A stretch of DNA of 64,000 nt from Staphylotrichum longicolle. Lineage: Eukaryota; Ascomycota; Sordariomycetes; Sordariales; Chaetomiaceae. Shown here one piece after another: positions 1-10,760 of this stretch (the stretch's first letter is position 1; each line of letters starts with the position of its first letter). Location: contig JAHCVI010000001.1 of the NCBI GenBank assembly GCA_019096155.1, positions 4,402,001 to 4,466,000 of the forward strand, given 5' to 3'. The notes under the pieces were generated by a model. The model made no database searches and was not told the DNA's origin. It saw only the letters and a program-made list of their open reading frames with translations. Position numbers and translations under genes: made by a program.

Positions 1-742
1 CAGTGCTGGGCAAAATTCCACCGGGAACTGCTGGGGGGTAATGGTGATGATGAGGAGGAAAGAATGAAGGGGGTCTCTGGGAACAGAAGTAACATTTGAG
101 TGGCTCAATGGGTCTTTTCACTTGATGAATTGGAGTGCCAAAGATGGAAGACAGAAGTTTGACGCCATATGGAATCTTAAACGAATCAGCCCCCATGTTC
201 CTTCGTTTTACGAGGATGGGATAAGAGCAAGGGGGAGCATGTGCAGGTAGCAGTCAACGGAGTCAACTCGGAAGATTTCTAAAGATGGATTCTAGTATCT
301 CGCTTCAGCTGCTCACATTACTTCGGTTCAATCAAGGCATCTTGTTTTGAGCTCGCGTTGACGGTTCTCGGTTCGGATTCCCAAAGCAGCCTAACCTCGG
401 CCCCGAAGCGTATAGGACTTACACATTGGTGCGTTACTCAGCTCGTTGGAGTTGCCGTCTCCCATATGTATCCGCTTGTGACCAACCAATCCGCTTGCAC
501 TGCGAGCCACGCGAATGTGTTCGGTCGGTTCGGATTCCTTTTCCATCCAAGTGAATCTAGAACTTGCAGGGACAAGACTGTTGGTGAGTAATGCAGCGAG
601 AGAGACGGCGTGCTAGGGCTGACTTTCACCTTCACAGCTGGATTTCCCTGCGGGGCACGACATGATCAGAAAACAATCCTACATGCATCTACCGGTCGTG
701 ATCTTTAGGTTCTTGACAACGCGGGTGGTTGATTGGCTATGT
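1..742. other. intergenic, no gene seen
   Basis: No ORF here has a recognisable domain, and the short frames on both strands lack splice-linked continuations. The stretch lies downstream of the broken AAA-ATPase gene that is read leftwards and probably holds its 3' flank. I see no repeats or RNA genes. Confidence 0.5.
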
Positions 743-3185
743 CTAACATTTCGCGGCCGCATTCTGATCTTCTAGCATCTTCAGCGCCGTCACCCGCTTG
801 TCCGCCAACAAGTGCAGCTTCTCAGCCGTCACCTTCCCCTCTCTGCGCGTGTTGAGCAGCAGCGCGCTCTTGAGCAGATTTTTGATCTCGCGCCCGTGAG
901 CGGCAACTTTGACAGCCGGTCGAGGCTGTCAGCCGACACATCAAACCTGTCCGGCCCAAAGTGCTCAAAGAAATTGTTCCACACCAGCTTGCGCGCCGAA
1001 CAGTCCAGATCGTTGTAGGCAAAAAGAGGTCGACACGCGACTGAAAAGCGTAGTCAATACGGGAGAAGCGGTTGGTGGTGAGGAAAAGGATCCCCTGATA
1101 GTACTCGAGCTTGGCGAGGAAGACTGAGGCTGTCAGCTGGCTTGTTGACCCCCCGCGGCTCAGGGAAAAGGGCTTACTCGAGACAAGCTCGTTCCGAGTC
1201 AGACTGTCGTCTAGACGTGCACCAAGGAAGACGTCGGCCTCGTCGAGGAGCAACATGGCGTTCCACAGGCGGCAGAGCTCCAGCGCGTGGGTGAGGGCGG
1301 GCTCGACAACTTCAGGGCTGGTCCCGAGCATGCCTGCGCTGACAAGATACAAAGGGACTCGAGCCTTTTCGGCAACTAATGAGTGTTTAGCGGGCCGTGA
1401 CTTTTGTATTGAGAGGAGAGCAGAGACCTACCGGCTTCAGCAGTGTATGTCTTACCAACACCCGGCGGTCCGAACATGAGGATGATGAGGCCCCGCCCTG
1501 GCCGTGTCAGTAGCTTATCTTTCCACTGCGCAAGCGCACTTACCCTTTTCCGGCACAAAGTCATCGATGGTCTCCTCGGACCTGGCCTTGCTCTCAACAA
1601 ACTCCCAGGCCAGCTCCTTTTCGCCGCCGGGAAGCACCAAGTTGTCAAATGCCTTGTCGTTTCACACGATCGCGTCCAGATTGTCAATGACAAACCGTCC
1701 TGCTCATGTTAGCAAGTGCAGTCTCGCCCGGTGGGCGACAGAAACATACCCCACTGCTTTTTCTTGAGATCAAAACCAACCAGCCACGGCGTTGTGAGAA
1801 TGCGGTGGTCATCCGAGAGTTCCGTCAGGTCCTCAACCCGTCGGGTGGCCTCGTCTTGGTTGGACAACGTGGGTTGAGCGTTCGAGTCAGAGTTCTTATC
1901 CGAGGCAACTTGACTACATTCACCGTCTTGGTCGTCATCCTCCTCGCTCTCCGCGGCGCGGTCTTCATCTTCGGTTTCGTCGTTTTCTTCGGCTTTGGCC
2001 GCATTCACGCAATCACCGCTATCCAGAGGAGACAGTTCGGGTTTGACAATGCTGCTGCTGCGGTAGTATGCGTAAGTGTCGATGATGACCCTTCCAGTGA
2101 CCTGAGTGGAAGTTAGTTACTGTACTTTGTCGCCTTTGCGCGGGTGACTTACAGGCTCCTCCTCATTCGGCCCATTCAGCTTAATGCCCTTGTAGTTGAG
2201 AAAATGGTACCTGGCCTCTGAGCTCTTGGAACCGTCTGCCTCGTGCCTCCATGCTCTCTTTGACCGCATCGGGATTCTCCGAAAAGGACAAGGGGTACAC
2301 GGGCAGCGAAGAGACCCTCGTGAAACCCGAGTACTTTGAACGCTTGATTTGGACCTCGGTGGTTTGAAAGCCGCACCTCTCGCCGTCCCAATCGACGTAC
2401 TCAACGGTGATAAACCAACTCGCGCGAGACACAGATTTGTGGTACTTGACGACGCGGCAGGCCGTGTCAATGCCCCAAAACTTTGTGATGACCGTTTCGC
2501 CCGGCGGGAAGATTTGCCACATCATGTCGTAGTGAACCTTTCCCGTGTCCCGCGTGGACGCCAGGTCCTCGATCGACTGAGCGAGGATGGGCTGAAGAAA
2601 GTTAACGAGTTGGTTCACGGCGTCTTTCTTGTCATCATGGCCCGCTGAGTCGTTGAGCTCCTGATGGAGAGTCTGAAGGCGATCCCATCGGTGGACCAAG
2701 GGCTTGTACGGGGGAGCAAAGGCCCAACCATCCAGGTCGAGGTCGAGATCCTGGTACTTGGCAAGCGCCTCGGACAAAAAATCCCGCATGTACGGGCAGT
2801 TGATGGTGAATGAGCTAGTTTCCCAGGTCTTACCGGCGTTGTAGGCGTATCGCTGGACGATCTGGTTGTTGCGCACTTCGGCTTCGAGGTCGTCCTGCTC
2901 CTCCTGGACCACGGCATACTTGGACCATCGAGTCGCACAGCAACCGTACTCACAGTCGTGCCTGTACAGCTTCTGGACGGGCTCTGCGGAAATCTCGGCA
3001 GTGTCGTTCTGGCAAACGGACGCAGCGTCACCGCATTGTTTGCCATTATTGCCATTGGATGTCTCAGGTGGCGAGGGCTCAATCACTGCAGCCGAGGAAG
3101 CCTCGTCCACAGTCAACCTATCCTCGTGGACTGCAACAATGACTTCAGTCTCCGAGTCGGGCGGGGTTGCTGTGACAATCGCCAT
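743..3185 (-). pseudogene. DUF7025-type AAA-family ATPase, multiply disrupted
   Basis: The gene is read leftwards from an ATG at 3185 (MAIVTATPP...); an in-frame ATG at 3272 is possible but less typical. The N-terminal half resembles the conserved region that precedes AAA domains in fungal ATPases (WQIFPPGE, then CRVVKYHKS, WFITVEYVDWDG). An acidic, low-complexity linker follows (about 2000-1850), then an AAA domain with Walker A GPPGVGKTYTAEA (near 1455) and Walker B MLLLDEADVFLG (near 1235). Introns with good GT...AG signals lie near 2120-2150, 1690-1745, 1500-1540, 1380-1430 and 1130-1180. Four lesions break the frame: an extra base (or four) near 2210 between the ELRG and YHFLNYKG segments; TGA at 1662-1664 where a Trp would fit; and single missing bases near 1020 and 909. 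The tail (NLLKSALLLNTRREG) ends at TAG 743-745. Family members are ATP-driven remodellers; this copy looks non-functional unless the lesions are assembly errors. Confidence 0.75.
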
Positions 3186-3895
3186 GACGAGGTGATGGGA
3201 CTGGTGGACAATTTTCAAGCTGAGTTTCAAGTGGTCTGAGAAGAGGTAAGGAAGGAGTTTGATGGTGTGCAAGATGCTGCAACACTCCGATCAGAACGTC
3301 CTTTAAGGATTTTAAGTCCTTCCTGAGACAGCGCAGAAATGCTGCCCAGGTGGTTGCACAAAGCGTCACGACTTTGACAAGGCAACCAGCTGGGGCAGCC
3401 AGCGGCCGCAGATATCTGAGGGGTCTGCATGGCTCTCTGATTCAGCAAATCAAGACCAACAGAACATTACTGTTGCCTGTGTCTGCCTGGTCCTTTGAGG
3501 GGTTCATGCAGGTCAACGACCAACATGCCGGCCAAGAACAGGTAGATGAGTCGACGGGATAGAAGGTGTGAACCAACTGCACAAAATCGGGCATCAACAG
3601 GCCTTTCTCTAACCACAGTGTGTGCAGCGCTGAGAGGTGGAGAACGAAGTCATCACAATGGCTGATGAAATTTGCTGATCGATCTCCAGGCAGCTCTACA
3701 TCTGATGCAACTCGACCCAGCCCCCCGGTTTTTGTTTCTCTTCTGATTCCAACGAGGAGGGGGTGGGATTTAGGGGTTTCTTCATTTATCTAGCACATTA
3801 CTTTCCAAAGAGGTCAGACAAAAGATCCGGCAGGGGGGGAAGGTAATAAGGAGAATGGGAAGATGAGAGGTGGAGAGAAAAAGAAAAATGAAGGT
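3186..3895. other. intergenic, 5' flank of the AAA gene
   Basis: This holds the upstream region of the leftward AAA gene and the 3' flank of the tRNA-Asp gene. The purine-rich stretch at about 3838-3893 lies just downstream of the tRNA in its direction of transcription. I see no coding sequence. Confidence 0.5.
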
Positions 3896-3980
3896 CTCTC
3901 CCGCCGGGAATTGAACCCGGGTCTCGAGCGATGTCGACTTGGATGACAAGCTCACATACTGACCACTATACTACGGAAGA
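3896..3980 (-). tRNA. tRNA-Asp (GTC), 13-nt intron
   Basis: On the minus strand the 7-bp acceptor stem starts TCTTCCG (3980-3974) and closes with CGGGAGA, with G as discriminator base, as expected for tRNA-Asp. A D-arm with TAGTATAGTGGTCAG and a T-arm with CCGGGTTCAATTCCCGG are clear and contain the A and B box promoters. The anticodon stem TGAGC/GCTCG closes a loop holding TTGTCA, giving anticodon GTC. A 13-nt intron sits one base 3' of the anticodon, the usual eukaryotic position. Total 85 bases. A second copy is at 6280-6365. Confidence 0.93.
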
Positions 3981-3983
3981 TTT

Positions 3984-4001
3984 GCAGGTGTGGACACCTG
4001 C
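3984..4001 (-). other. hairpin in the tRNA-Asp 5' leader (copy 1)
   Basis: A perfect 7-bp inverted repeat (GCAGGTG / CACCTGC) with a 4-base loop sits 3 bases upstream of the tRNA in its transcription direction, followed outward by CGTAGC. The other tRNA-Asp copy has the same element with one compensated base pair, which suggests that pairing is maintained. Confidence 0.6.
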
Positions 4002-4425
4002 CGTAGCCCTGGTTGGTTGGAAGCGGAGGCTGAAACTGAGTATATCAGAGGCACAAGTTGCAGCGGCATTCGAATATCAAATCTCCACTTCAGAGGAAAC
4101 TTGGCACTAATGATGAGATTTAAAAGACGTTTTGAATAATTATGATTTGATATTGACTCGAGAAAGGCTTTTGGCACTTCGCACTAGATTACTCCCCAAA
4201 TCCATCTCACACAACCTCCCATAACCATCCATTTGGCCCTCATCACCGCAAACACTCAAACCTCTCTTTTACCAGGAGGGAGTCTCCAGGTAACTCATAC
4301 ACGCAATATGGAGTCGAAAGGCTTGATATCCGCCGCCCAGAGGAGTCCGAGGGCTGTACCCTGACGTGATTGTCGCATCTTTGTGCTGTTTGGCCACTTG
4401 GTTATGAGTCCTCTCGGAGCGCAGC

Positions 4426-5736
4426 TCAACTCGTCGCCATCAACGCAATGTGCTTGAGCTCGCTGCAACACGGTCAGTCAAACCCTCAATGCCGAATCTC
4501 AGAAAGAAACCACTTACTTCGAAACCTGCTCCCCAACCTTGAGCGGTGGGTATTCAACCTCCTCGCCCTCGTCCTTACCCAGATTCAACTGCTGCAGCCT
4601 CACGCTGCGCGCCTTCTCCGCCAGCTCTGGAATTGGCGACAGATCAAAGTCTGACGACAGATGCCAAAAGAAGGTTGACGAGATGCGCACCAGCGGGCGG
4701 TCGGGTAGGCGCGCCTTGCGGTCCTCGATGACTTGCACCGTCTTTTCGTTGACTACAACCTCGTGGTATCCGGCCTTGACGAGACCGCCCGTGAGATATT
4801 CGAGTTGCTTGCCGGCCTGCACCAGAAGGTAGTTGCCCTGTGGGATCTTGACGGGAATACGCTTGCCCGTGTTGCGCGCCCAGATGTGCAGGCCCGGGTA
4901 GCGCGAGCGCCCGTGGATGGTCAAGAAGTTGAGGTCGGTGTGGAAACCCGCCAGGATGGTGTCCTTCTTGCCGTACTTCTGGAGGTCTGAGGCGGTGGGC
5001 GCGAGGAGGTGCGGGCTGGTTGGTCAGATTCGGCTGCATTGGGAGAGGAAGGGTGTGGACCCGGAAGACGTACCCATATCGACCGGCGTCTTTGAAGGTG
5101 TCTGCTGGAAGGCCCATGCCGACAGCGGCCATCTGGGTGAGCCCTTCAACACTGGGGACTGGTTAGCACTACACCGCCAGTCTTCATCGGGTTGACTAAC
5201 GCATTCTTCATCGACGTCCCCCACTGGTTCATAACCGGCCCCCAACGCCCCTGAATGTGGGGTGCCTCCGGCGTGATGTTGTCGGCGTTCAGCCCTGGGA
5301 ACTGCGTCTTGTAAGGAGGTGCCTCGACCATGCGCCAGAAGAAGCGGCACTTGGGGTCGGGCGAGTGCCCCGAGATGTCCAGGGGGCGCTCGGACGGGGC
5401 GAGCCGCTCGATGACGTGCAGGCACGGCTCGTCGACGGCGCACTTGGGCTTCTCGGTGTTCTCAAGCGTCACGCCAATCTGGTATGCCAGCTCGGGCCGC
5501 TCGTCCTTGCGCAGCTGTTCTTCGGGCTGCGCGAAGTAGTCTTCCAGCAAGTCCAGAAAGGTGTCGTTGTCCCGCTCCGACACGCGCGAGTCGTGCAACA
5601 CCAGCGCCCCATACGTGATGAGCGCGTTGGCCGCCTTGGCGCACTCGGCCTGCACCGCGGGGGAGTCGCGGGGTTGGTGGAGAAAGACATCGAGGTCGAT
5701 GACCGGGAGGTCCATCGAGAGTTCGGGTGCGGCCAT
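4426..5736 (-). CDS. Fe(II)/2-oxoglutarate-dependent dioxygenase, isopenicillin-N-synthase-like
   Basis: The start is the ATG at 5736 (MAAPELSMDLPVIDLD). The N-terminal region has the usual DIOX_N character (PVIDLDVFL; ALITYGALVLHDSRV). After two introns comes the jelly-roll core with the iron-binding H-x-D in GFHTDLNFLTIHGRSRYPG, a distal His in GYHEVVV, and an Arg in the LVRISSTFFWH stretch that could bind 2-oxoglutarate. The first intron is near 5210-5160 and the second near 5080-5030. The open frame appears to stop at 4514, but that stop lies inside a perfect GTAAGT donor. A short last exon (ending HIALMATS, stop 4426-4428) follows a TGACTGAC...TGCAG acceptor. All catalytic residues are present, so the gene looks intact. 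The substrate cannot be told. The neighbours are tRNA genes, not a biosynthetic cluster. Confidence 0.82.
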
Positions 5737-6279
5737 CTTGGGACGTGTTAGATGTGGAAAGTTAGGTTTGGTTTTTGGGAATGGAATTTTTTGGATTCGA
5801 AGCGGTGGAAACCATTTACAATGGAAGTCTCGGTGTCTGTTATCTCTGGAACTGGAGAATGGTCCCAGTGATTGCTTGGCAAGGGAAATATGCCGTGAAA
5901 GCCCCGAAGAGGAAGGTCTCCCCCACCGCATGCAACGATGCTGAACGGCCGCATGCTCCTAAAAAGCAGGTCCAGAGCCTCCCAGGCCTTCACATGGGCG
6001 GGGCTCCTGACTCAGCCACGGAGAGCCCTGGGCACTCTCCGCCAGTCGCCGATGGCCGACGTGAACCGCAGGCGACCGACCACCAAGGCCAACCCCGCAC
6101 TTTTGTCTTGTGCGTGGCAAAGACCAACAAGCATGAGGAGTTACCTGTGACAGTCTGAGCCCTCATTCCAGCAGCAGCATCACAGGACCCACGGCAGTCA
6201 ACTCTCGCTAACCAAGACCAAAAAGCGCAAAGAAGGGGGGAATGAATGGCTTGCAGATTAGAATCTGCCAAAAAATGAT
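5737..6279. other. intergenic, promoter side of the dioxygenase
   Basis: This lies between the dioxygenase start and the second tRNA-Asp. A 127-codon frame on the plus strand (5775-6158) has no recognisable content and overlaps the likely promoter. Nothing else is seen. Confidence 0.5.
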
Positions 6280-6365
6280 CTCTCCCGCCGGGAATTGAAC
6301 CCGGGTCTCGAGCGGATGTCGACTTGGATGACAAGCTCACATACTGACCACTATACTACGGAAGA
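6280..6365 (-). tRNA. tRNA-Asp (GTC), 14-nt intron
   Basis: This copy is identical in its mature part to the one at 3896-3980: same acceptor stem, D-arm, GTC anticodon, T-arm and G discriminator. The intron is one base longer because of an extra C next to the anticodon stem. The upstream hairpin is conserved too, so the duplication unit, or the constraint, extends beyond the tRNA. Confidence 0.93.
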
Positions 6366-6368
6366 CTT

Positions 6369-6386
6369 GCTGGTGTTGGCACCAGC
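6369..6386 (-). other. hairpin in the tRNA-Asp 5' leader (copy 2)
   Basis: GCTGGTG / CACCAGC with a 4-base loop lies 3 bases upstream of the tRNA and is followed outward by CGTAGC, as in copy 1. Relative to copy 1 one stem position changes A-T to T-A and the loop changes, but pairing is kept. Confidence 0.6.
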
Positions 6387-6470
6387 CGTAGCGAGTTGCT
6401 GTGGCGGTCGGGGCAATTGAGACCCCTTATAAGCTACACTCTGATTTGCAACATGCCATGCCTCCTTTTG

Positions 6471-7825
6471 TTACACCGGTTGGATTTCGTACTTGTCTCC
6501 TGGCCCTTTACAGTATTCCACGGTGATTGCAAACTCTGTTCTGTGCAAAATCTGGCCGCAGGAATCTTGCGACCCACTGCGTCTGCCGGAACCTGTCATG
6601 GTGTTCTCAGGAGCGGTGCAAGGCATCTCCATGTCGTCAGTGTCGTTGCCGGTATTGGTGCGATGCCTTCCCGACTCGTAGTATCTTCTGCTCAAGGTCT
6701 GCACGTCTCGGAAGAGGGTGCGTAGAACGGGAATCGACGCCGCAATGATGGTTACCGCGGACTCGGCAGAACCCCTGGATTGTTGTGTCAGTCCTCCGAG
6801 TTCGATCGAGATATGCCCTCAACACCGGCTCAAAGCCTGACAACCTCTGTCCTTTCAGACTGTGGGCCAAAGAACATACCATAATATCAAGGGGGCAGAT
6901 ACATCTGTATGACTTTGTGAGCAATCTGGGTACGAGGTTGCATACTTGCGAGGCTCACATGTGAAATCGGGCGATGCAAGTGTTGGAATGACGGCTGTTT
7001 TGACAATAGCGGTGGCCCCAGCGCTGGACTGTAAGCGGAAGAGCAATGGCCAGCGGCTGAGGCGAACTTACAAAATACCCATACTCATGGCGAGAGCAAC
7101 ACCGACCTTTTCCTTGCGCTTCATTTGCAGCTTCCAAATCACCTTCCACGGCAAGAGCGCCAGCACAAAGTCCATGATGCCCGAGTAGCCTGTTTCGACT
7201 TAGCACCAGCTGAGAGAACCGGAGAAGGGCACCCACCGGCGGCAAACATGCCATAAGACGGATACACATTCTCACCCCAACATGTCCCAGGACCAAACGG
7301 TTCCCAGACCTTGGACGGTGGCGAGCACCTCGCCCACATGAAGATGGCATTGAGACCCATGAAGATGTTGATAGTCGCAATGATCACCCAGAGCAAGATT
7401 CTCATACGACCGGACATGAGGCGCAGGAGGGTCAGAGCAAACGAGGTTTTGCTCCATACGGCCGCGAGGATGGAAAAAGTACCAGTGAAGTTGCCCATGA
7501 AGCCAATGCGTGACATGTTCTCAGGAGGGACATTGTAGACATGCTTGCCGAGCCCCTTGGGCACGCTCAACGTTACAAGAACGATCGAGATAAGCAGCAT
7601 CACCTGACTCGGTCATCAGGATCAGCGGCAGTCCTCTAATTAAGTCGCTCTCTGGACTTCTTAGGGGAGACTCACCCATGACAGCACAAGGACATGGTCA
7701 TCCCACCAAAGCCACCGCTTCGTCCTGATTTTGCACACAAGACGGACGACGAGGAAGATCGCCGATAGACTTGTTAAAGTCCATGTTGTTGCCAGGATGT
7801 TCGGGCCTCGATCGTCGTCGTCCAT
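6471..7825 (-). CDS. SAT4/rhodopsin-like fungal integral membrane protein
   Basis: The start at 7825 gives MDDDDRGPNILATTW, followed by an exon with a first hydrophobic segment (SLSAIFLVVRLVCKI) and WWDDHVLVLSW. Later exons carry further membrane segments (MLLISIVLVTLSV; FSILAAVWSKTSFALTLLR; ILLWVIIATINIFMGLNAIF), an extracellular-type Cys loop (WARCSPPSKVWEPFGPGTCW), then DFVLALLPWKVIW, a gap-free GATAIVKTAVIPTL segment and VTIIAASIPVLRTLFRD. The cytosolic tail is polar. Introns with GTGAGT, GTGGGT, GTAAGT, GTGAGC and GTATGT donors join these pieces without a frame break, including a 27-base exon near 6890-6915. The family (rhodopsin domain, PF20684-like) is expanded in filamentous ascomycetes and mostly uncharacterised; some members are CFEM receptors, but this one shows no CFEM domain. 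Confidence 0.82.
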
Positions 7826-8918
7826 TCTAGAAGCCGAATTCAAACAACTCTGAGAACATGTAGGGGAGAGTAAGATCGGAGAAGACTGTATTACTCCCGT
7901 CGTCGAGTTTGCAAGTAGCGTTTTCCTGGAGATCAAGAGATCCTGGCTCGCGGCCGGTCGGCTCCCATCTTATCGGTCTGCTAGAGCCAGAAGAGTAGGA
8001 ACACGGCCCAGCTGTTTCGGGTTGCCAGAAAACAAGGGACCCGTTCCGATGCAGCCACCTCAAACGCACGGTCAGGTTTTCCTGCGTTGAAGCACAAAAC
8101 GTCCAAACGCCCGCTGGAAGGATGTGGAGGGCGAGGCTCTGAACCGCAGCCCATTGTCCCGATCCGGCGCTGAAGATGCCAAGTGACCAGCTGTTCGGCC
8201 CCGAGACCCCCGCACACGGCACGGCCTCGTTCCTTGGGAGAAGCACGAGGGGTTGATTACCTATCCGTGCGGTCGAATAGTTCAGAGGTCACGGACCGCT
8301 CTGCAGAAGCGAAGCGCGCACACCATCAGCAGCCCGCTCGCCGTTTGGGGATTGTGGAAGGATTGCACGCCAAACTTGCGCAAGCTGGTGCCGCTCCTGT
8401 TGATGGTCTTCTGTGGATGTTGTGTTGGCCAGCGAATACGGAACGAGGGCTCGGGTGGCGCACGACCCGATCAGAAAGACAGCTGAGTGGGAGGGAAAGC
8501 TGGAGCCGGTGCAGTGATGCGCCCTCCTGCAACAGACCTGCGGACCCATGATGCATGCCAGGAACCTTGCCGTCGGGTTCGCAGTCGAAACAAGCCAACG
8601 GTGGCCAAAGTTGGCAGTGATCAGCAATTTCCAGGAACAAGCCAGGGGTGTACTTGGATTCGCGGTATAAGTGCTCGGTTAAGGCCACGGAAGGGCAATC
8701 TGGAAATGCCTGCAGCATCTGCAATGGTAGGGTAATTTCAAAAACCGGTTTCTGGGACCACACTTTGTCGTTGAGAAAACAAGGCGCTGCGCTGCCTGGC
8801 CATTGAAAAGATGCCTCACCCATCACACCCCAATGGGGATGACGCGCAAAGTCGATCGAGCCATTTTGGCAATGCCCATCGATGAGACGCCAAAGGAAGA
8901 GAACGTTGGGAGGCTGAA
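7826..8918. other. intergenic, 1.1 kb between divergent genes
   Basis: This is shared upstream DNA of the leftward rhodopsin-like gene and the rightward Ser/Thr-rich gene. Several 100-166 codon frames occur on both strands, but they overlap each other, have biased composition and show no domain. I support no gene here. Confidence 0.45.
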
Positions 8919-10675
8919 ATGCGCATCGCCGGGCTCACAGTATTCGCGGTGTGCCTGGGGTCGGTGATTGGAGCGCACCCAGCCGCAGGGACATCGTCGT
9001 CGTTGAGCCAGAGGAGAGGCCCAAACGGCACCAGAACAGCCAGTCTTCCTGCGGAATGCGTCTCAACACTGCGCGTAACAGAGACTTCAGCAAGAAGGTA
9101 CATACAGCTCCGACACATTCTGACGAAGAGAGAGAGACAGTTTGTTTGGGCGTCCGCTGATAGTCTCGCAGGACCTTGACCACAACATTGACGATTAGTC
9201 CGTCCGCCACAAACAGCACAAAAACTAGTAATGGCACTGGTTTCAGAAATGCTGCCAATACGACAGCTACGCTACACAACCATCAATCTGGAGTACTCAA
9301 TGGGGTTCACGGGGCATCGGCCGGGGACCGTCAGTCAACTGTTACAACGTCGGACGACACAATCGTCTGTCCAACCGGCCTGACCTCCTCAGCATGCTCC
9401 TGCTACCGCATTGTTCGATCAACAAGAACGATCATCACGGACAAGACTACAGTCACGCTCACGACGGCCGTAAAGAGTGGGAGACTGCCCTCATACCACG
9501 CCACCCGGACCGTGTCGAGCGGCCGCACGTCCGGAACATCCAGAACTGCTCCGACTACGCCTGCAAAATCGTCCAGTTCTCTCATCGTGAACCCTTCGAG
9601 AACAGCAAGTTTCCCATCCACGTCGACGGGTCCTGGTAGAAGTACCGTGGTGTACGTCGTCAACAGCACGACAACTCTCGTTACGATCACGACAACCTCG
9701 AAGGGAATACCGAGCTCACAAAGAAGCACGTTCTCGAAAGAATCTACCCCACTCAGGGGGACCACATCTTCCGCTGGTAGTGGGGTCGGCAACTTGACCA
9801 GGAGCAAGAGTGCCTCCGGTCAGTCCTTCGACTTCTCTTCATCATTCGCAAGCACTTCACCGGCCCGTACGCCCTGGACAAACTCGACCATCAAGGCCGT
9901 CGCGAATACGACAGCGACCCAATCATCCCACACCCTCTCCGTCCCATCAAACACCACACTGCCCCTCCGACACAACACGACCACGTCGTTTCCCCGGATA
10001 ACCAACCGCCCGTGGTTGAACACCACCACCCTCCCACCCCTACGCCTCACCACTGGCCCCAGCAGAAGCAGATGGCTCAACACGGCCTCGAACAGATGGC
10101 TCAACACCTCTCTCCCCCGCCACCGTCTCAACGCGACAACGACCGGACGCTGGCAAAACACCTCCCGCCCTCTGACCACGCAATCACCCACCGCTACTGC
10201 CATCCCGGAACTGGGTTGCGACCCCGGCGCAACTCCCTTCACGCTCCAGATTGCCCAGCCCGGCGGCATGTTCAACAACTGGTTTCTGCGCGTCAGCGGC
10301 GTGGGCCTGTTGTTCACCAGCGTCTCAGACAAGGCGAGCCAGTTTGCGGTGGGCAAGACCGGGGAGCTTTGCGCGATGGGCGTGGTGGATACGGAGGGCG
10401 TGCCGTATGTTGCTGTTGTGGAGCTGCAAAATAATAGTACAGGCGACGGGGGAAGTGTGTGGTTGATGGGGCGCGGGGCTTTGAAAGTCAGGGCGGAAGA
10501 CTACGCGCCGCTGAAGTGTGATCAGGGAGCCGGTGGATTGAGGTGTGGGGAGGGAGATGGCGGGAGGAAGTGGTTGGGGTGCGGAATGCAGTTGGATCTG
10601 GCGGGGGTGGGTGGCGAGGCTGGACCCGAGAGGGGGTTGAACTGCAGCGAGGTCACATTGGGGGTTATGGAGTGA
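8919..10675 (+). CDS. secreted Ser/Thr-rich cell-surface protein
   Basis: Exon 1 (8919-9097) encodes a signal peptide (MRIAGLTVFAVCLGSVIGA). A 74-base intron (GTACAT...CTGATAGTCTCGCAG) joins it to exon 2 at 9172, giving about 560 residues. Without that exon the long frame has no ATG, which is why the start was placed here. The middle (about residues 60-400) is dominated by Ser and Thr, with a Cys-containing patch (CPTGLTSSACSCY) at the beginning and many N-x-S/T sequons, including a degenerate W-x-N-T repeat around 10010-10170. The C-terminal 150 residues form a compact Cys-containing domain (GCDPGATPFTLQIAQPGG ... NNWFLRVSGVGLLFT ... CAMGVV ... GCGMQLDL) with no long hydrophobic tail. It is probably a heavily glycosylated wall or secreted protein. 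I do not recognise a named C-terminal family with certainty. Confidence 0.75.
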
Positions 10676-10760
10676 TGGAGAGGCAGTCAACATGATGTTT
10701 ATGAGTGTGTGTATTCGTAAATCTGCCTTGTAATTCATCTCTCACAACACATGATTTCTA

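Noticed and set aside
5775..6158. 127-codon plus-strand frame beside the dioxygenase
   Set aside because: It has no domain, its composition is non-coding in character, and it overlaps the promoter of a confident gene.
9403..10434. Long frames on both strands inside the Ser/Thr-rich gene
   Set aside because: They are shadows produced by the biased codons of the real gene.
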